64,000 nt of DNA. Origin: Rossellomorea marisflavi. GTDB taxonomy: Bacteria > Bacillota > Bacilli > Bacillales > Bacillaceae_B. A model generated the notes under the pieces. It saw only the letters and a program-made list of their open reading frames with translations. It did no database searches and was not told where the DNA came from. The position numbers and the translations under genes were made by a program. The stretch spans positions 3,042,001 to 3,106,000 of the forward strand of contig NZ_CP047095.1 of assembly GCF_009806575.1 (NCBI RefSeq), read 5' to 3'. Shown one piece after another: positions 56,619 to 64,000 of this stretch. Each line of letters opens with the position of its first letter. Position 1 is the first letter of the stretch.

Positions 56619-57008
56619 ATGTTTTTACTGATCCGACTGGTCCTTTTTTTGTTCATTCTTTATCTTTTGTACCGCTGTGTGAAATATATCCTCAATCCGA
56701 AAAGAAAGCTTGAACTGGCAAAGGAACAGCGCAGGTTTTATTTTCTGGATGATCAGGAAAACGTGCACAAGAATTTTCATGTCACCTACAAAGGGGTACT
56801 ATTCGAAGGGGAAAAGTATATGGGGTCCACCGATCATTCATTCGAAGTGGTGTCGATCTTCGTATGGGCGGAGAACATCTCCGCTTTGAAGGGGATGAAC
56901 CGCGAGGACTTCCACTACGTCCAGAATGAGATCAAGGAGCGGTATCCTGCCGCCAAGATCGACTGGAAGAGTCCCATTCATGAACTCCTGAAGAAAAAAG
57001 AACAGTAG
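56619..57008 (+). CDS. ysdB: YsdB, sigma-W-dependent membrane-anchored protein
   Basis: 129 aa: one N-terminal membrane helix (LLIRLVLFLFILYLLYRCVKYI, residues 3-24) and a soluble basic domain facing the cytosol (EQRRFYFLDDQENVHKNFHVTYKGVLFEGEKYMG, then VVSIFVWAENISALKG). I chose ATG 56619 (MFLLIRLVL), eight bases after GGAGG. It is likely induced by cell-envelope stress through sigma-W; molecular role unknown. Confidence 0.9.
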   Translation: MFLLIRLVLFLFILYLLYRCVKYILNPKRKLELAKEQRRFYFLDDQENVHKNFHVTYKGVLFEGEKYMGSTDHSFEVVSIFVWAENISALKGMNREDFHYVQNEIKERYPAAKIDWKSPIHELLKKKEQ

Positions 57009-57011
57009 CAC

Positions 57012-57047
57012 AGCAAAGGGGGCGTCCATTACGGACCGCCCCCTTTC
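57012..57047. terminator. Bidirectional terminator between ysdB and the VTT gene
   Basis: AAAGGGGGCG-GTCC-type arms (AAAGGGGGCGTCC / GGACCGCCCCCTTT) around ATTAC, with A/T tracts on both sides. Serves the convergent genes. Confidence 0.85.
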
Positions 57048-57617
57048 TTATTTACTCGGAAAGAATTCATTCCATGAAATGATCCGAACCTTTTCCCTGA
57101 GGAGATAAAACAGGACAGCCAGGGACAGGATGATCATGACGATGATCGGCGGGGAGAACGTCGTGATGTATTGACCGAATACCGTATAAAAGAATGCCAG
57201 GGGAATGTTCGAGAGGAAAGCCGCCCTGAGGAACGGTTTGAATTCCCTGTGACGCTCAAGGAGACACAGATTGAGGAGCTGATAGTGGACGAACGGGATC
57301 AGCTTCAATACCGCGATCTGACCGGTCGTCAATACGGCATTCCGGCCGAACCACTTTTCCTTCAGCTTCAGGAGCCTTTCGGCAAACGTCGGCACCCCCT
57401 TGATGACAAAGAAGAAAAGGACGGATAAGAGCGTCAACCCGATCAAGGAATAAATCGTCCCGAACACACTTCCGAACAACAGACCTCCCGCCATGCAGAC
57501 GAGTGCGACCGGGATGAAGAGGAACTGCCTTAAGATGTGGAACAGGATGAACAGGAAAGGGGCAATGAAACCACTCGCTTCCATGACGGCAAATGCAGCG
57601 ACTAAACGATCATCCAT
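57048..57617 (-). CDS. TVP38/TMEM64 (VTT, DedA-like) membrane protein
   Basis: 189 aa. The VTT signature is FILFHILRQFLFIPVALVCMAGGLLFGSVFGTIYSLIGLTL (residues 22-62) and later VLKLIPFVHYQLLNLCL with LSNIPLAFFYTVFGQ. Several hydrophobic helices and re-entrant loops. Related proteins are thought to flip or move lipids; the substrate is unknown here. ATG follows GGGGGTTTTGCATC. Confidence 0.88.
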   Translation of the reverse strand: MDDRLVAAFAVMEASGFIAPFLFILFHILRQFLFIPVALVCMAGGLLFGSVFGTIYSLIGLTLLSVLFFFVIKGVPTFAERLLKLKEKWFGRNAVLTTGQIAVLKLIPFVHYQLLNLCLLERHREFKPFLRAAFLSNIPLAFFYTVFGQYITTFSPPIIVMIILSLAVLFYLLREKVRIISWNEFFPSK

Positions 57618-57695
57618 GATGCAAAACCCCCTACTATGCCTCTGATGATGTTCACGTGCTATTCTATCCTATGAGACGGCTCCCACTGTCAGAAC

Positions 57696-57967
57696 TTACA
57701 AGACGAACCAGATATAAAGTCCCCCGTGCAGGATGACCAGGAGGGGCAACCCGAGCCTGAACGCTGCATGCTTCGTTTTATGGCGATGGATGCGCATGCC
57801 GAAGTAACTGCCGACGCTCCCTCCGAGGATCGCCACCTGCCACAGCGTCCGTTCGCTGATCCGGTACTCCCCCGCCTCGCCTTTTCCTTGTCGCGGCCCA
57901 TGAGGACGAAGCCCGCGATATTGATCACGATGAGATACAGATTCAATACGATGATCCACGTTTCCAT
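57696..57967 (-). pseudogene. ysdA: YsdA, DUF1294 membrane protein, one-base frameshift as sequenced
   Basis: The 5' frame METWIIVLNLYLIVINIAGF ... GRDKEKARRG shifts out; the continuation EYRISERTLWQVAILGGSVGSYFGMRIHRHKTKH is in the next frame and runs to the stop at 57696. Adding one base to the C5 run at 57869-57873 (plus strand) gives a 90-aa DUF1294 protein, normal size, with the GG-x-x-G-x-x-x-GM-x-x-(R/H)-H-K-T-K-H signature. Two membrane helices. Same place as ysdA in B. subtilis. The run-length deficit matches those in hemA and mutS2. Confidence 0.88.
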
Positions 57968-57988
57968 GCAATCTTCCTTTCTCTATGC

Positions 57989-58016
57989 AAAAAGGACCGG
58001 CCACTGGGCCGATCCC
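57989..58016 (-). terminator. Terminator after rplT
   Basis: Minus strand GGATCGGCC-CAGT-GGCCGGTCC followed by TTTTTGC. Confidence 0.8.
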
Positions 58017-58025
58017 TCAACAAGA

Positions 58026-58397
<372 letters not shown>

Positions 58398-58415
58398 CTA
58401 TTTCTTACTTGCTTT

Positions 58416-58616
58416 TTATTTAAGGTTGTCAAGCATATGACGAATGCGTTTGAAATCTCCTTTAGAGACAACAGCAGCTTTACGTAGCTTACGTTTTGCT
58501 TTAGTAGATTTATTAGCGAATAAATGGCTTGTGTAAGCGTGAGAACGTTTAAGTTTACCAGAACCTGTTTTCTTGAAACGCTTAGCTGAGCCGCGGTGAG
58601 TTTTCATTTTTGGCAT
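58416..58616 (-). CDS. rpmI: 50S ribosomal protein L35
   Basis: 66 aa, basic: [20 protein letters not shown] at the start and [10 protein letters not shown] at the end. ATG 58616 follows a GAGGAAAAGC site. Between infC (22 bp upstream) and rplT (30 bp downstream). A much longer open frame exists upstream but it is out of frame with infC and has no start. Confidence 0.98.
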   Translation of the reverse strand: MPKMKTHRGSAKRFKKTGSGKLKRSHAYTSHLFANKSTKAKRKLRKAAVVSKGDFKRIRHMLDNLK

Positions 58617-58638
58617 GTGCTTTTCCTCCTCGGGTCGA

Positions 58639-59154
58639 TTATTTTTCGTTGACTGGTGCGAGCACCAAGAACATGCTGCGACCATCCATTTTAGGCTTTG
58701 ATTCAACGGTTGCAACGTCTTTGCACTCATCGGAGAAACGATCGAGTACACGTTGGCCGATCTCTTTGTGCGTGATCGCACGGCCTTTAAATCGGATAGA
58801 CGCTTTAACTTTGTCTCCTTTTTCAAGGAACTTACGAGCATTGCGAAGTTTCGTATTGAAATCATGGTCATCGATCGTCGGGCTCAGGCGAACCTCTTTC
58901 AGATTGATGATCTTTTGATTTTTACGGGCTTCTTTTTCTTTCTTCTGTTGTTCGAACTTAAACTTTCCGTAGTCCATGATACGGGCAACGGGTGGTTTTG
59001 CAGTTGGAGCAACGAGAACAAGATCAAGATTGACGCGTTCTGCGATTTCTAGGGCTTCGTTCTTGGATTTGATTCCAAGCTGTTCACCATTCTGATCGAT
59101 CAGACGCACTTCACGGGCACGAATCGTTTCGTTTAAGATCATGTCTTTGCTAAT
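58639..59154 (-). CDS. infC: Translation initiation factor IF-3, AUU start
   Basis: Prevents premature 70S assembly and checks the start codon. 171 aa. N-domain [21 protein letters not shown], linker with [14 protein letters not shown], and C-domain [38 protein letters not shown]. The start is ATT at 59154 (reading [10 protein letters not shown]), nine bases after GGAGG; an ATT start is known for infC in related bacteria and lets IF-3 limit its own translation. An in-frame ATG exists four codons later but lacks the spacing. Confidence 0.95.
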   Translation of the reverse strand: MSKDMILNETIRAREVRLIDQNGEQLGIKSKNEALEIAERVNLDLVLVAPTAKPPVARIMDYGKFKFEQQKKEKEARKNQKIINLKEVRLSPTIDDHDFNTKLRNARKFLEKGDKVKASIRFKGRAITHKEIGQRVLDRFSDECKDVATVESKPKMDGRSMFLVLAPVNEK

Positions 59155-59225
59155 AACTAGCCACCTCCAAGGTAATTTAAAAGAATACGCGGTATTGGTT
59201 TGCAGCACCCTTACTCATTCAGAAA

Positions 59226-59259
59226 CAAAAAAGATGCGAGTGTCGAAACACCCGCATCT
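59226..59259 (-). terminator. Leader terminator of the infC operon
   Basis: Minus strand AGATGCGGGTGT-TTCG-ACACTCGCATCT followed by TTTTTTG, about 75 bp before the infC start. Attenuator of the L20-controlled leader. Confidence 0.85.
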
Positions 59260-59385
59260 GATTATAAAGCACATCGCTTAATTATCATGAAAGTTACCTG
59301 GTAACTGCAAAACGCGTCATTCAGGTGAGAAGCGGGATGCCTCTACTTGTACCAAACTGTATTCAATTCACCTTAGATACTATAC
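59226..59385 (-). ncRNA. L20-type ribosomal protein leader of infC-rpmI-rplT
   Basis: The transcribed leader includes a folded region (near 59290-59360, with CAGTTACCAGGTAACT hairpin) ahead of the terminator. Position, terminator and downstream genes match the L20 leader of B. subtilis, in which L20 binding favours termination. I identified it by context and hairpins, not by a full consensus fit. The gap 59155-59524 holds nothing else I recognise apart from thrS 3' flank. Confidence 0.7.
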
Positions 59386-59524
59386 CATAAGACAATACCA
59401 AAGTCAAACCGGTTTGTCACAACGTATTTCATGATAGCATTCATCCCGGCAGAGTGCAACCTTTTTTTGAGGATTTCCCAAAAGATGCATGCAATTCCCG
59501 GAATAATCGGCGGAAAGAAGGACG

Positions 59525-61459
59525 TTATCCGCGTTTCGCTTCTGATTTCACCATATCGGCAAATGCATCGAAGGAAAGCGTTTCTGACTTCTGTTCGCCA
59601 TACTTGCGGACATTGACGGCTTTTTCCTTGATTTCGTTATCCCCGACGACGAGCATGTATGGAACCTTGCTCATCTGGGCTTCACGGATCTTGTAGCCGA
59701 TCTTTTCGTTCCGGTCATCGATATCGACACGCAGCCCTTCAGCCTGGAGTTTTTCCTGTACTTCTTTGGCATAATCGAAATGCACGTCCGGTGATACCGG
59801 GATGACTTGTACCTGAGTCGGTGCGAGCCATGTCGGGAATGCCCCTTTGTACTCTTCGATGAGGAAGGCCACGAAGCGTTCCATCGTCGATACGACACCG
59901 CGGTGGATGACGACCGGGCGATGCTGCTTCCCGTCTTCACCGACATATGTGAGGTCGAAACGTTCCGGAAGAAGGAAATCGAGCTGGACAGTCGAGAGCG
60001 TCTCCTCTTTGCCGAGGGCGGTCTTCACCTGTACGTCAAGCTTCGGTCCGTAGAAGGCCGCTTCCCCTTCTGCTTCGAAGTAGTCGATTTCCAGTTCATC
60101 CATGGCTTCTTTCAGCATGCCTTGAGCCTTGTTCCACATCTCGTCATCATCGAAGTATTTCTCTTTGTCTTCCGGATCGCGGTAAGACAGACGGAAGGAA
60201 TATTCATTGATATCAAAGTCTTTATATACTTCCTGGACCAGGTGGACCACACGCTTGAATTCGTCCTTGATTTGATCCGGGCGGACGAAGATATGGGCAT
60301 CATTCAGCGTCATGCCACGTACGCGCTGGAGGCCTGAGAGGGCACCGGACATTTCATAACGGTGCATGAGACCCAGTTCCGCGATGCGGATCGGCAGCTC
60401 ACGGTAGCTGTGGATGCTGTTTTTATAGATCATCATGTGATGCGGACAGTTCATCGGGCGGAGTACAAGATCTTCGTTGTCCATTCCCATGATCGGGAAC
60501 ATATCTTCCTGATAGTGATCCCAGTGACCGCTTGTTTTATAAAGTTCGACGCTGGCGAGTGCCGGAGTATACACGTGGTTGTAGCCCAGGCGTTCCTCTT
60601 TATCCACGATGTAACGTTCGACGATGCGGCGGACAGTCGCCCCTTTCGGAAGCCACATCGGCAGCCCCTGACCGACCTTTTGGGACGTCATGAACAGATC
60701 CAGTTCCTTCCCGATTTTGCGGTGATCGCGTTCCTTCGCTTCTTCGAGGAGGCGGAGATGCTCGTCCAGGTCTTCCTTTTTGAAGAAAGCTGTTCCATAG
60801 ATCCGCTGCAGCATTTTGTTGTCGCTGTTCCCGCGCCAGTAAGCCCCTGCGATGCTGAGGAGTTTGAATTCCTTGATTTTGTTTGTCGACGGGATGTGGA
60901 TCCCGCGGCAAAGGTCGAAGAATTCGCCTTGTTCGTAGATGGACACCTGCTCCCCTTCAGGGATGGCATCAAGAAGCTCAAGCTTGTATTCATCGCCGAC
61001 TTCCTGATAAATGCGCTGAGCTTCGTCACGGCTCACCTCTTTACGGATGACTTCGAGGTTTTCACCGGTGATTTTTTTCATTTCCTTTTCAATCAATGGA
61101 AGATCTTCAGGGGTGAAGGTATGCTCGGAATCGACATCATAGTAGAATCCACCTTCAATGACAGGCCCGATCCCAAGTTTCGTTTCAGGGTACAGGCGTT
61201 TGATCGCCTGAGCCATCAAGTGGGCTGTACTGTGGCGCAGGATCTCCAGGGCGTCTTCACCAGGCGGAGTGATGATCTCGATGCTTCCATCGCTTTCAAT
61301 TCCTGTACGGAGATCGATCAGATTCCCGTTCACTTTTCCCGCCAGTGCCTTTTTCTTAAGACCCGGGGAGATCGAGGCTGCGATTTCCTCTGTTGTTGTC
61401 CCTTTTGGGAACTCCTTCACATTCCCATCAGGGAACTGCATTTTCACTACTTCTGACAT
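59525..61459 (-). CDS. thrS: Threonyl-tRNA synthetase
   Basis: 644 aa, full length. TGS domain ([31 protein letters not shown]), editing domain with [16 protein letters not shown] near residue 75 and the CRGIHIPST-type region near 185, class II catalytic core with [29 protein letters not shown] near 335, [10 protein letters not shown], and C-terminal anticodon-binding domain ([19 protein letters not shown]). ATG follows AAAGGAGTGATACGCT. Preceded by its own T-box. Confidence 0.98.
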   Translation of the reverse strand: MSEVVKMQFPDGNVKEFPKGTTTEEIAASISPGLKKKALAGKVNGNLIDLRTGIESDGSIEIITPPGEDALEILRHSTAHLMAQAIKRLYPETKLGIGPVIEGGFYYDVDSEHTFTPEDLPLIEKEMKKITGENLEVIRKEVSRDEAQRIYQEVGDEYKLELLDAIPEGEQVSIYEQGEFFDLCRGIHIPSTNKIKEFKLLSIAGAYWRGNSDNKMLQRIYGTAFFKKEDLDEHLRLLEEAKERDHRKIGKELDLFMTSQKVGQGLPMWLPKGATVRRIVERYIVDKEERLGYNHVYTPALASVELYKTSGHWDHYQEDMFPIMGMDNEDLVLRPMNCPHHMMIYKNSIHSYRELPIRIAELGLMHRYEMSGALSGLQRVRGMTLNDAHIFVRPDQIKDEFKRVVHLVQEVYKDFDINEYSFRLSYRDPEDKEKYFDDDEMWNKAQGMLKEAMDELEIDYFEAEGEAAFYGPKLDVQVKTALGKEETLSTVQLDFLLPERFDLTYVGEDGKQHRPVVIHRGVVSTMERFVAFLIEEYKGAFPTWLAPTQVQVIPVSPDVHFDYAKEVQEKLQAEGLRVDIDDRNEKIGYKIREAQMSKVPYMLVVGDNEIKEKAVNVRKYGEQKSETLSFDAFADMVKSEAKRG

Positions 61460-61510
61460 AGCGTATCACTCCTTTTAAGATTCATCATTGGCCAAGAAGC
61501 GGCCGAATAA

Positions 61511-61790
61511 AAAACAAAAAACCCCGCCCCTCCGTAAATATACGAAGGGACGAGGTTGCACTCGCGGTTCCACCCAACTTTTCATCCCCGAGACGGGAAT
61601 GACTTCATTGTTTTGATAACGGCGTTTCGCCGTCGATGACTACTGGGGAAATACCCGTTCGCAATCGAAGTTCAGAGGTGGTCAATTCATCCTTGCTGAT
61701 AGGAAGCTTGCAGCCATTCGGCTTCCCTCTCTGTAATCCCGTCCGGAAGATTGTTGTCCTCATCATAACCTGTTTGTATGCACATAGTAT
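61511..61790 (-). ncRNA. T-box leader of thrS
   Basis: Minus strand holds GGGTGGAACCGCG (61563-61575), the T-box sequence, followed by the terminator AACCTCGTCCCTTCG / CGGAGGGGCGGGGTT plus T-run (61515-61557). The upstream stem I region extends to about 61780. It should respond to uncharged tRNA-Thr. Specifier codon not fixed by eye. Confidence 0.93.
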
Positions 61791-61796
61791 GTAGGT

Positions 61797-61825
61797 ATTA
61801 TAATCGGTTATGTTACGAAAAGCAA
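61797..61825 (-). promoter_or_regulatory. Promoter of thrS
   Basis: Minus strand: TTGCTT (61820-61825), 17-base spacer, TATAAT (61797-61802), just before the T-box leader. Confidence 0.6.
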
Positions 61826-61842
61826 GAGGGCGTCATCCATTC

Positions 61843-62691
61843 CTATTCGTTGGCAAGATCGAGGGGGATGCACGGATCCGGGAAGTAGCTGACCGGAAGG
61901 ATATCCAGTCGATCTTCAAAAATATTCCTCAGGGTGGTGACGATCTTCTCCTCTTCCGAGCCGTATACAAAGATGCTTCTCGGTGCCAGCGACAGCAACG
62001 GAGCGATGGTGGAGGAGTCTACATACAGGGGATGCTGAAAGAACAATCGTTTGTCGATGGCGTTCATCAGCTCTTCCTTCGTCACCTCTGCATAGTGGCC
62101 ATCGAAAAAACGAAATCCCGTACTGGAAGGATACAAATGGATCGTATCGGTCCTCTGTCCCCTTGAAGCGAGATACTCCCTCAGCATCTGGATGAATACT
62201 TGATATTCCTGTTCCATCTTATACTCATCTATCGCCAGGCCGAGCATTTCCCTCCACTTGTCCTGGAGTTTCTTCAGCCTGAAGGTGGCGAAAGCATCAA
62301 ATGTGACTGGTTCCGGATGGCCGAGGAGGTTCTGCACTTCTTCCAATACGTGCCCCCACTCATCCCAGTCGGTCAAGAGCTCCGTCAGTTCCGGCCGTTC
62401 GCCGCTTCGCATCTCGGAAATGATGGCGCAGATCTGACCCACTTCCTCCGGATCATCGTAATAGTAATCCGTTCTCAGGGCCTCTTCCGTCCATCCCTTC
62501 CACATCTCGTTGATGATGAAGGTTGTCAGGCATGTTTTAAGCCTGGCCATTTCACGCCCGGTCTTCGCTTCTATCGTAATCGCATAGTGGCTGCTTCTTT
62601 CAATCCGCGTTTCCTTTATCCAGGATGGTGCACCCAGATGCTTTTGACATCGCAGTGCATCAGCCTCTCGTCTGAAAATCAATTCTACCAA
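61843..62691 (-). CDS. ytxC: YtxC-family sporulation-associated protein
   Basis: 282 aa, the same length class as B. subtilis YtxC and in the same dnaI-ytxC-thrS position. Mostly helical and acidic, with FATFRLKKLQDKWREMLGLAIDEYKMEQEYQVFIQMLREYL near residue 150 and HLYPSSTGFRFFDGHYAEV near 200, which are family features. No catalytic motif seen. I chose TTG 62691 (MVELIFRREADALR), nine bases after AAGGAGG; the ATG at 62715 lies upstream of that site. Function unknown. Confidence 0.88.
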   Translation of the reverse strand: MVELIFRREADALRCQKHLGAPSWIKETRIERSSHYAITIEAKTGREMARLKTCLTTFIINEMWKGWTEEALRTDYYYDDPEEVGQICAIISEMRSGERPELTELLTDWDEWGHVLEEVQNLLGHPEPVTFDAFATFRLKKLQDKWREMLGLAIDEYKMEQEYQVFIQMLREYLASRGQRTDTIHLYPSSTGFRFFDGHYAEVTKEELMNAIDKRLFFQHPLYVDSSTIAPLLSLAPRSIFVYGSEEEKIVTTLRNIFEDRLDILPVSYFPDPCIPLDLANE

Positions 62692-62814
62692 TCGATCCCG
62701 CCTCCTTATAGCCATTTCCCTGCTTTATGTATATGGGGGCCTGGTCAAATTAGAAGTCGGGGATGAATAATTTTACCGGACTTATCCGGGGCGGACTCGT
62801 TTTCCGGACCACGC

Positions 62815-63100
62815 AAAGGAGGTTGGGACAAAACGAAAAGGGTACCCTTTCATGACGAAGACGAGCAGTGCAGGCTCTTAATGCCGCTCATGATTTCCGT
62901 TTCCACAGGCGGCCCGTGAGCATGACTGTGGGGTCTCACGTAAGCCACTCTTCCCGCGGGAGTTCTTGTCCTTCAACCGCTAGGAACAAGTAACTAGTCA
63001 TGTTCATGAAATAAATTAAAACCCGAACTTCTTTGCCTGATCGTAGACAAATGAATTCGGGTTTTACTATGACTAAAACACTTTTGTACCAGCCTCTCTC
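62815..63100. repeat. Dispersed structured repeat, A-type copy 3
   Basis: About 286 bp, the same plan as copy 1: left end AAAGGAGGTTGGGACAAAA, right end TTTTGTACCAGCCTCTC (imperfect inverted repeat), GTGAGC-containing core with CTCTTCCCGCGGGAGTTC, and terminator hairpin AAAACCCGAA ... TTCGGGTTTT (63019-63066). The last 30-odd bases before the right end (GGTTTTACTATGACTAAAAC) are nearly identical to copy 1. It separates dnaI from ytxC and ends 10 bp from the dnaI stop. Confidence 0.85.
63019..63066. terminator. dnaI-side terminator inside the A-type repeat
   Basis: Stem AAAACCCGAA / TTCGGGTTTT with inner pairing, as in the other A copies. First hairpin downstream of dnaI on the minus strand. 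Confidence 0.7.
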
Positions 63101-63110
63101 GTGGTGCAGC

Positions 63111-64000
63111 CTATTCCCGCCTGTTGCGTCCGTCGATCAGAACGGGAGCGGCCAGGTACTTGATCCTTTCCATGATCCTCGCGGCTTTCAGTTTTTCCTC
63201 TTCACCACGCTGTGAATAGGTAAGATGATGGGTCAACTCGCTATGGTTGAAATTGGAGGTGAAGAAGGTCGGCAGGTTTTCAAGCATCCTGTACTGCAGG
63301 ATCGTACCGAGGATCTCATCCCGCCCCCAGCTCGACATCGTTTCCGCCCCGATATCATCGAGCATGAGGATCGGAGCCGTTTTGACGGCATCCAATTTTT
63401 CATTGGTTGTATGATCCCCGAGGGACTGCTTGATTTCACGGAAGAACTCCGGAACATAGACAATCATGGACGAGATCTTCTTCTCGGCGAGCTCATTGGC
63501 GATCGCACCGAGGAGATACGACTTTCCGACACCGAATTTCCCATAAAAATAAAGGCCCTTCATCTTCTTGCCTTCTTCGTAATCGCGTACGAAGGCCATG
63601 GCCTGACGGATTGCTTCCACCCTTCCCTTGGAATCGGGCTCGAGGTCCGTGAAGGAGGCATGCAGGATATCTTTCGGCACGTACAGACTCTTGATCAAAC
63701 GCTGAGAACTTGTCCGTTCGTCGTGCACGACCTTCCTGGGACAGCGATGATACTCGATATCGATGACACGGCCCCTCACGACTAGATGGGGCTCATATCC
63801 CTCCATCATATTCTTGCACTCAGCCAGCGACGGACATCCGCTGCATTCCTTGCTCTGGGAAATGTATTCATATAATTTCATGAGATTCGCATCGATCACA
63901 TCCGCAGGGACATCCTCCTTCCTGACGAAATCCTTCACATCGGGATTCGCCAGGATCTCTTTTCTCATTGCGTCATACCGCTCTTGAAAAGAACCGGATG
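63111..64000 (-). CDS. dnaI: Primosomal protein DnaI (helicase loader), 5' end outside window
   Basis: AAA+ ATPase that loads the replicative helicase DnaC. The visible part covers about 295 residues; the frame continues past the first ATG (63968) to the window edge with SGSFQERYDAMRKE, which aligns with the N-terminus of B. subtilis DnaI, so the start is outside. A zinc-binding N-domain (CSGCPSLAECKNMMEGY and YHRCPRK), Walker A FYGKFGVGKSYLLGAIANELA, Walker B ILMLDDIGAETMSSW and arginine-rich C-terminus YSQRGEEEKLKAARIMERIKYLA are all present. Confidence 0.95.
   Translation of the reverse strand, partial: SGSFQERYDAMRKEILANPDVKDFVRKEDVPADVIDANLMKLYEYISQSKECSGCPSLAECKNMMEGYEPHLVVRGRVIDIEYHRCPRKVVHDERTSSQRLIKSLYVPKDILHASFTDLEPDSKGRVEAIRQAMAFVRDYEEGKKMKGLYFYGKFGVGKSYLLGAIANELAEKKISSMIVYVPEFFREIKQSLGDHTTNEKLDAVKTAPILMLDDIGAETMSSWGRDEILGTILQYRMLENLPTFFTSNFNHSELTHHLTYSQRGEEEKLKAARIMERIKYLAAPVLIDGRNRRE

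Noticed and set aside
58617-58871. N-terminal extension of rpmI
   Set aside because: Overlaps infC in another frame; L35 proteins start at MPKMKTHRG.
60362-61456. 364-codon plus-strand open frame
   Set aside because: Lies wholly antisense to thrS, has no ribosome site and a composition expected from the reverse frame of a strongly biased gene.

Overview
The window is a chromosomal segment from a spore-forming Bacillaceae (Firmicutes). The evidence is the close gene-order match to one Bacillus subtilis region, from dnaI-ytxC-thrS-infC-rpmI-rplT through to hemA-X-C-D-B-L. Spore genes (gerE, gerM, sspI, lonB, ytxC), Gram-positive T-box and lysine leaders, strong GGAGG ribosome sites and many TTG/GTG starts agree with this. 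The sequence suggests a Bacillus-like genus with moderate GC content; I cannot name the species. Most genes lie on the minus strand, so the window reads backwards relative to the usual B. subtilis map.

Layout, left to right: a partial 1-Cys peroxiredoxin (1-640); the haem/tetrapyrrole operon hemAXCDBL (1050-7303); a block not expected from the B. subtilis core order (7607-11784), with a LiaI/LiaF-like membrane protein, a polar amino acid ABC transporter and an AT-rich GNAT acetyltransferase; the protein quality-control cluster engB-lonA-lonB-clpX-tig-ysoA (11862-20772); two tRNA-Arg genes flanking a coiled-coil protein of unknown function (20938-22113); ysnB-rdgB-rph-gerM-racE-ysmB-gerE-ysmA (22255-27741); succinate dehydrogenase sdhCAB (27856-31060); yslB; riboswitch-controlled lysC; uvrC; a 253-bp-period tandem repeat array (35520-36300); trxA; the fatty-acid degradation operon lcfA-fadR-fadB-etfB-etfA (36977-42106); DNA metabolism and division genes mutS2-polX-cvpA-zapA-rnhC (42827-48898); pheST with its T-box; ysgA; sspI; a cysteine hydrolase; ysdC; a dimeric dUTPase; ysdB with a sigma-W-type promoter; a VTT-domain protein; ysdA; infC-rpmI-rplT with an L20-type leader; thrS with its T-box; ytxC; and partial dnaI.

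The genes fall into functional units: haem supply (hem, with a PerR-type operator) beside succinate dehydrogenase and ETF, which feed the respiratory chain; FadR-controlled beta-oxidation feeding ETF; translation genes each carrying their own RNA leader; and proteolysis and chaperones.

The most interesting non-coding signal is a dispersed, structured repeat family. Three long copies (A type, about 290 bp, imperfect terminal inverted repeats, a built-in bidirectional terminator) each sit 7-11 bp past a stop codon. Four short copies (B type) share the central core, and three of them form a tandem array. The outer arms differ in sequence between copies but stay complementary. Separately, hemA, mutS2 and ysdA each carry a one-base deficit in a G/C run, which looks more like homopolymer sequencing error than real gene loss.
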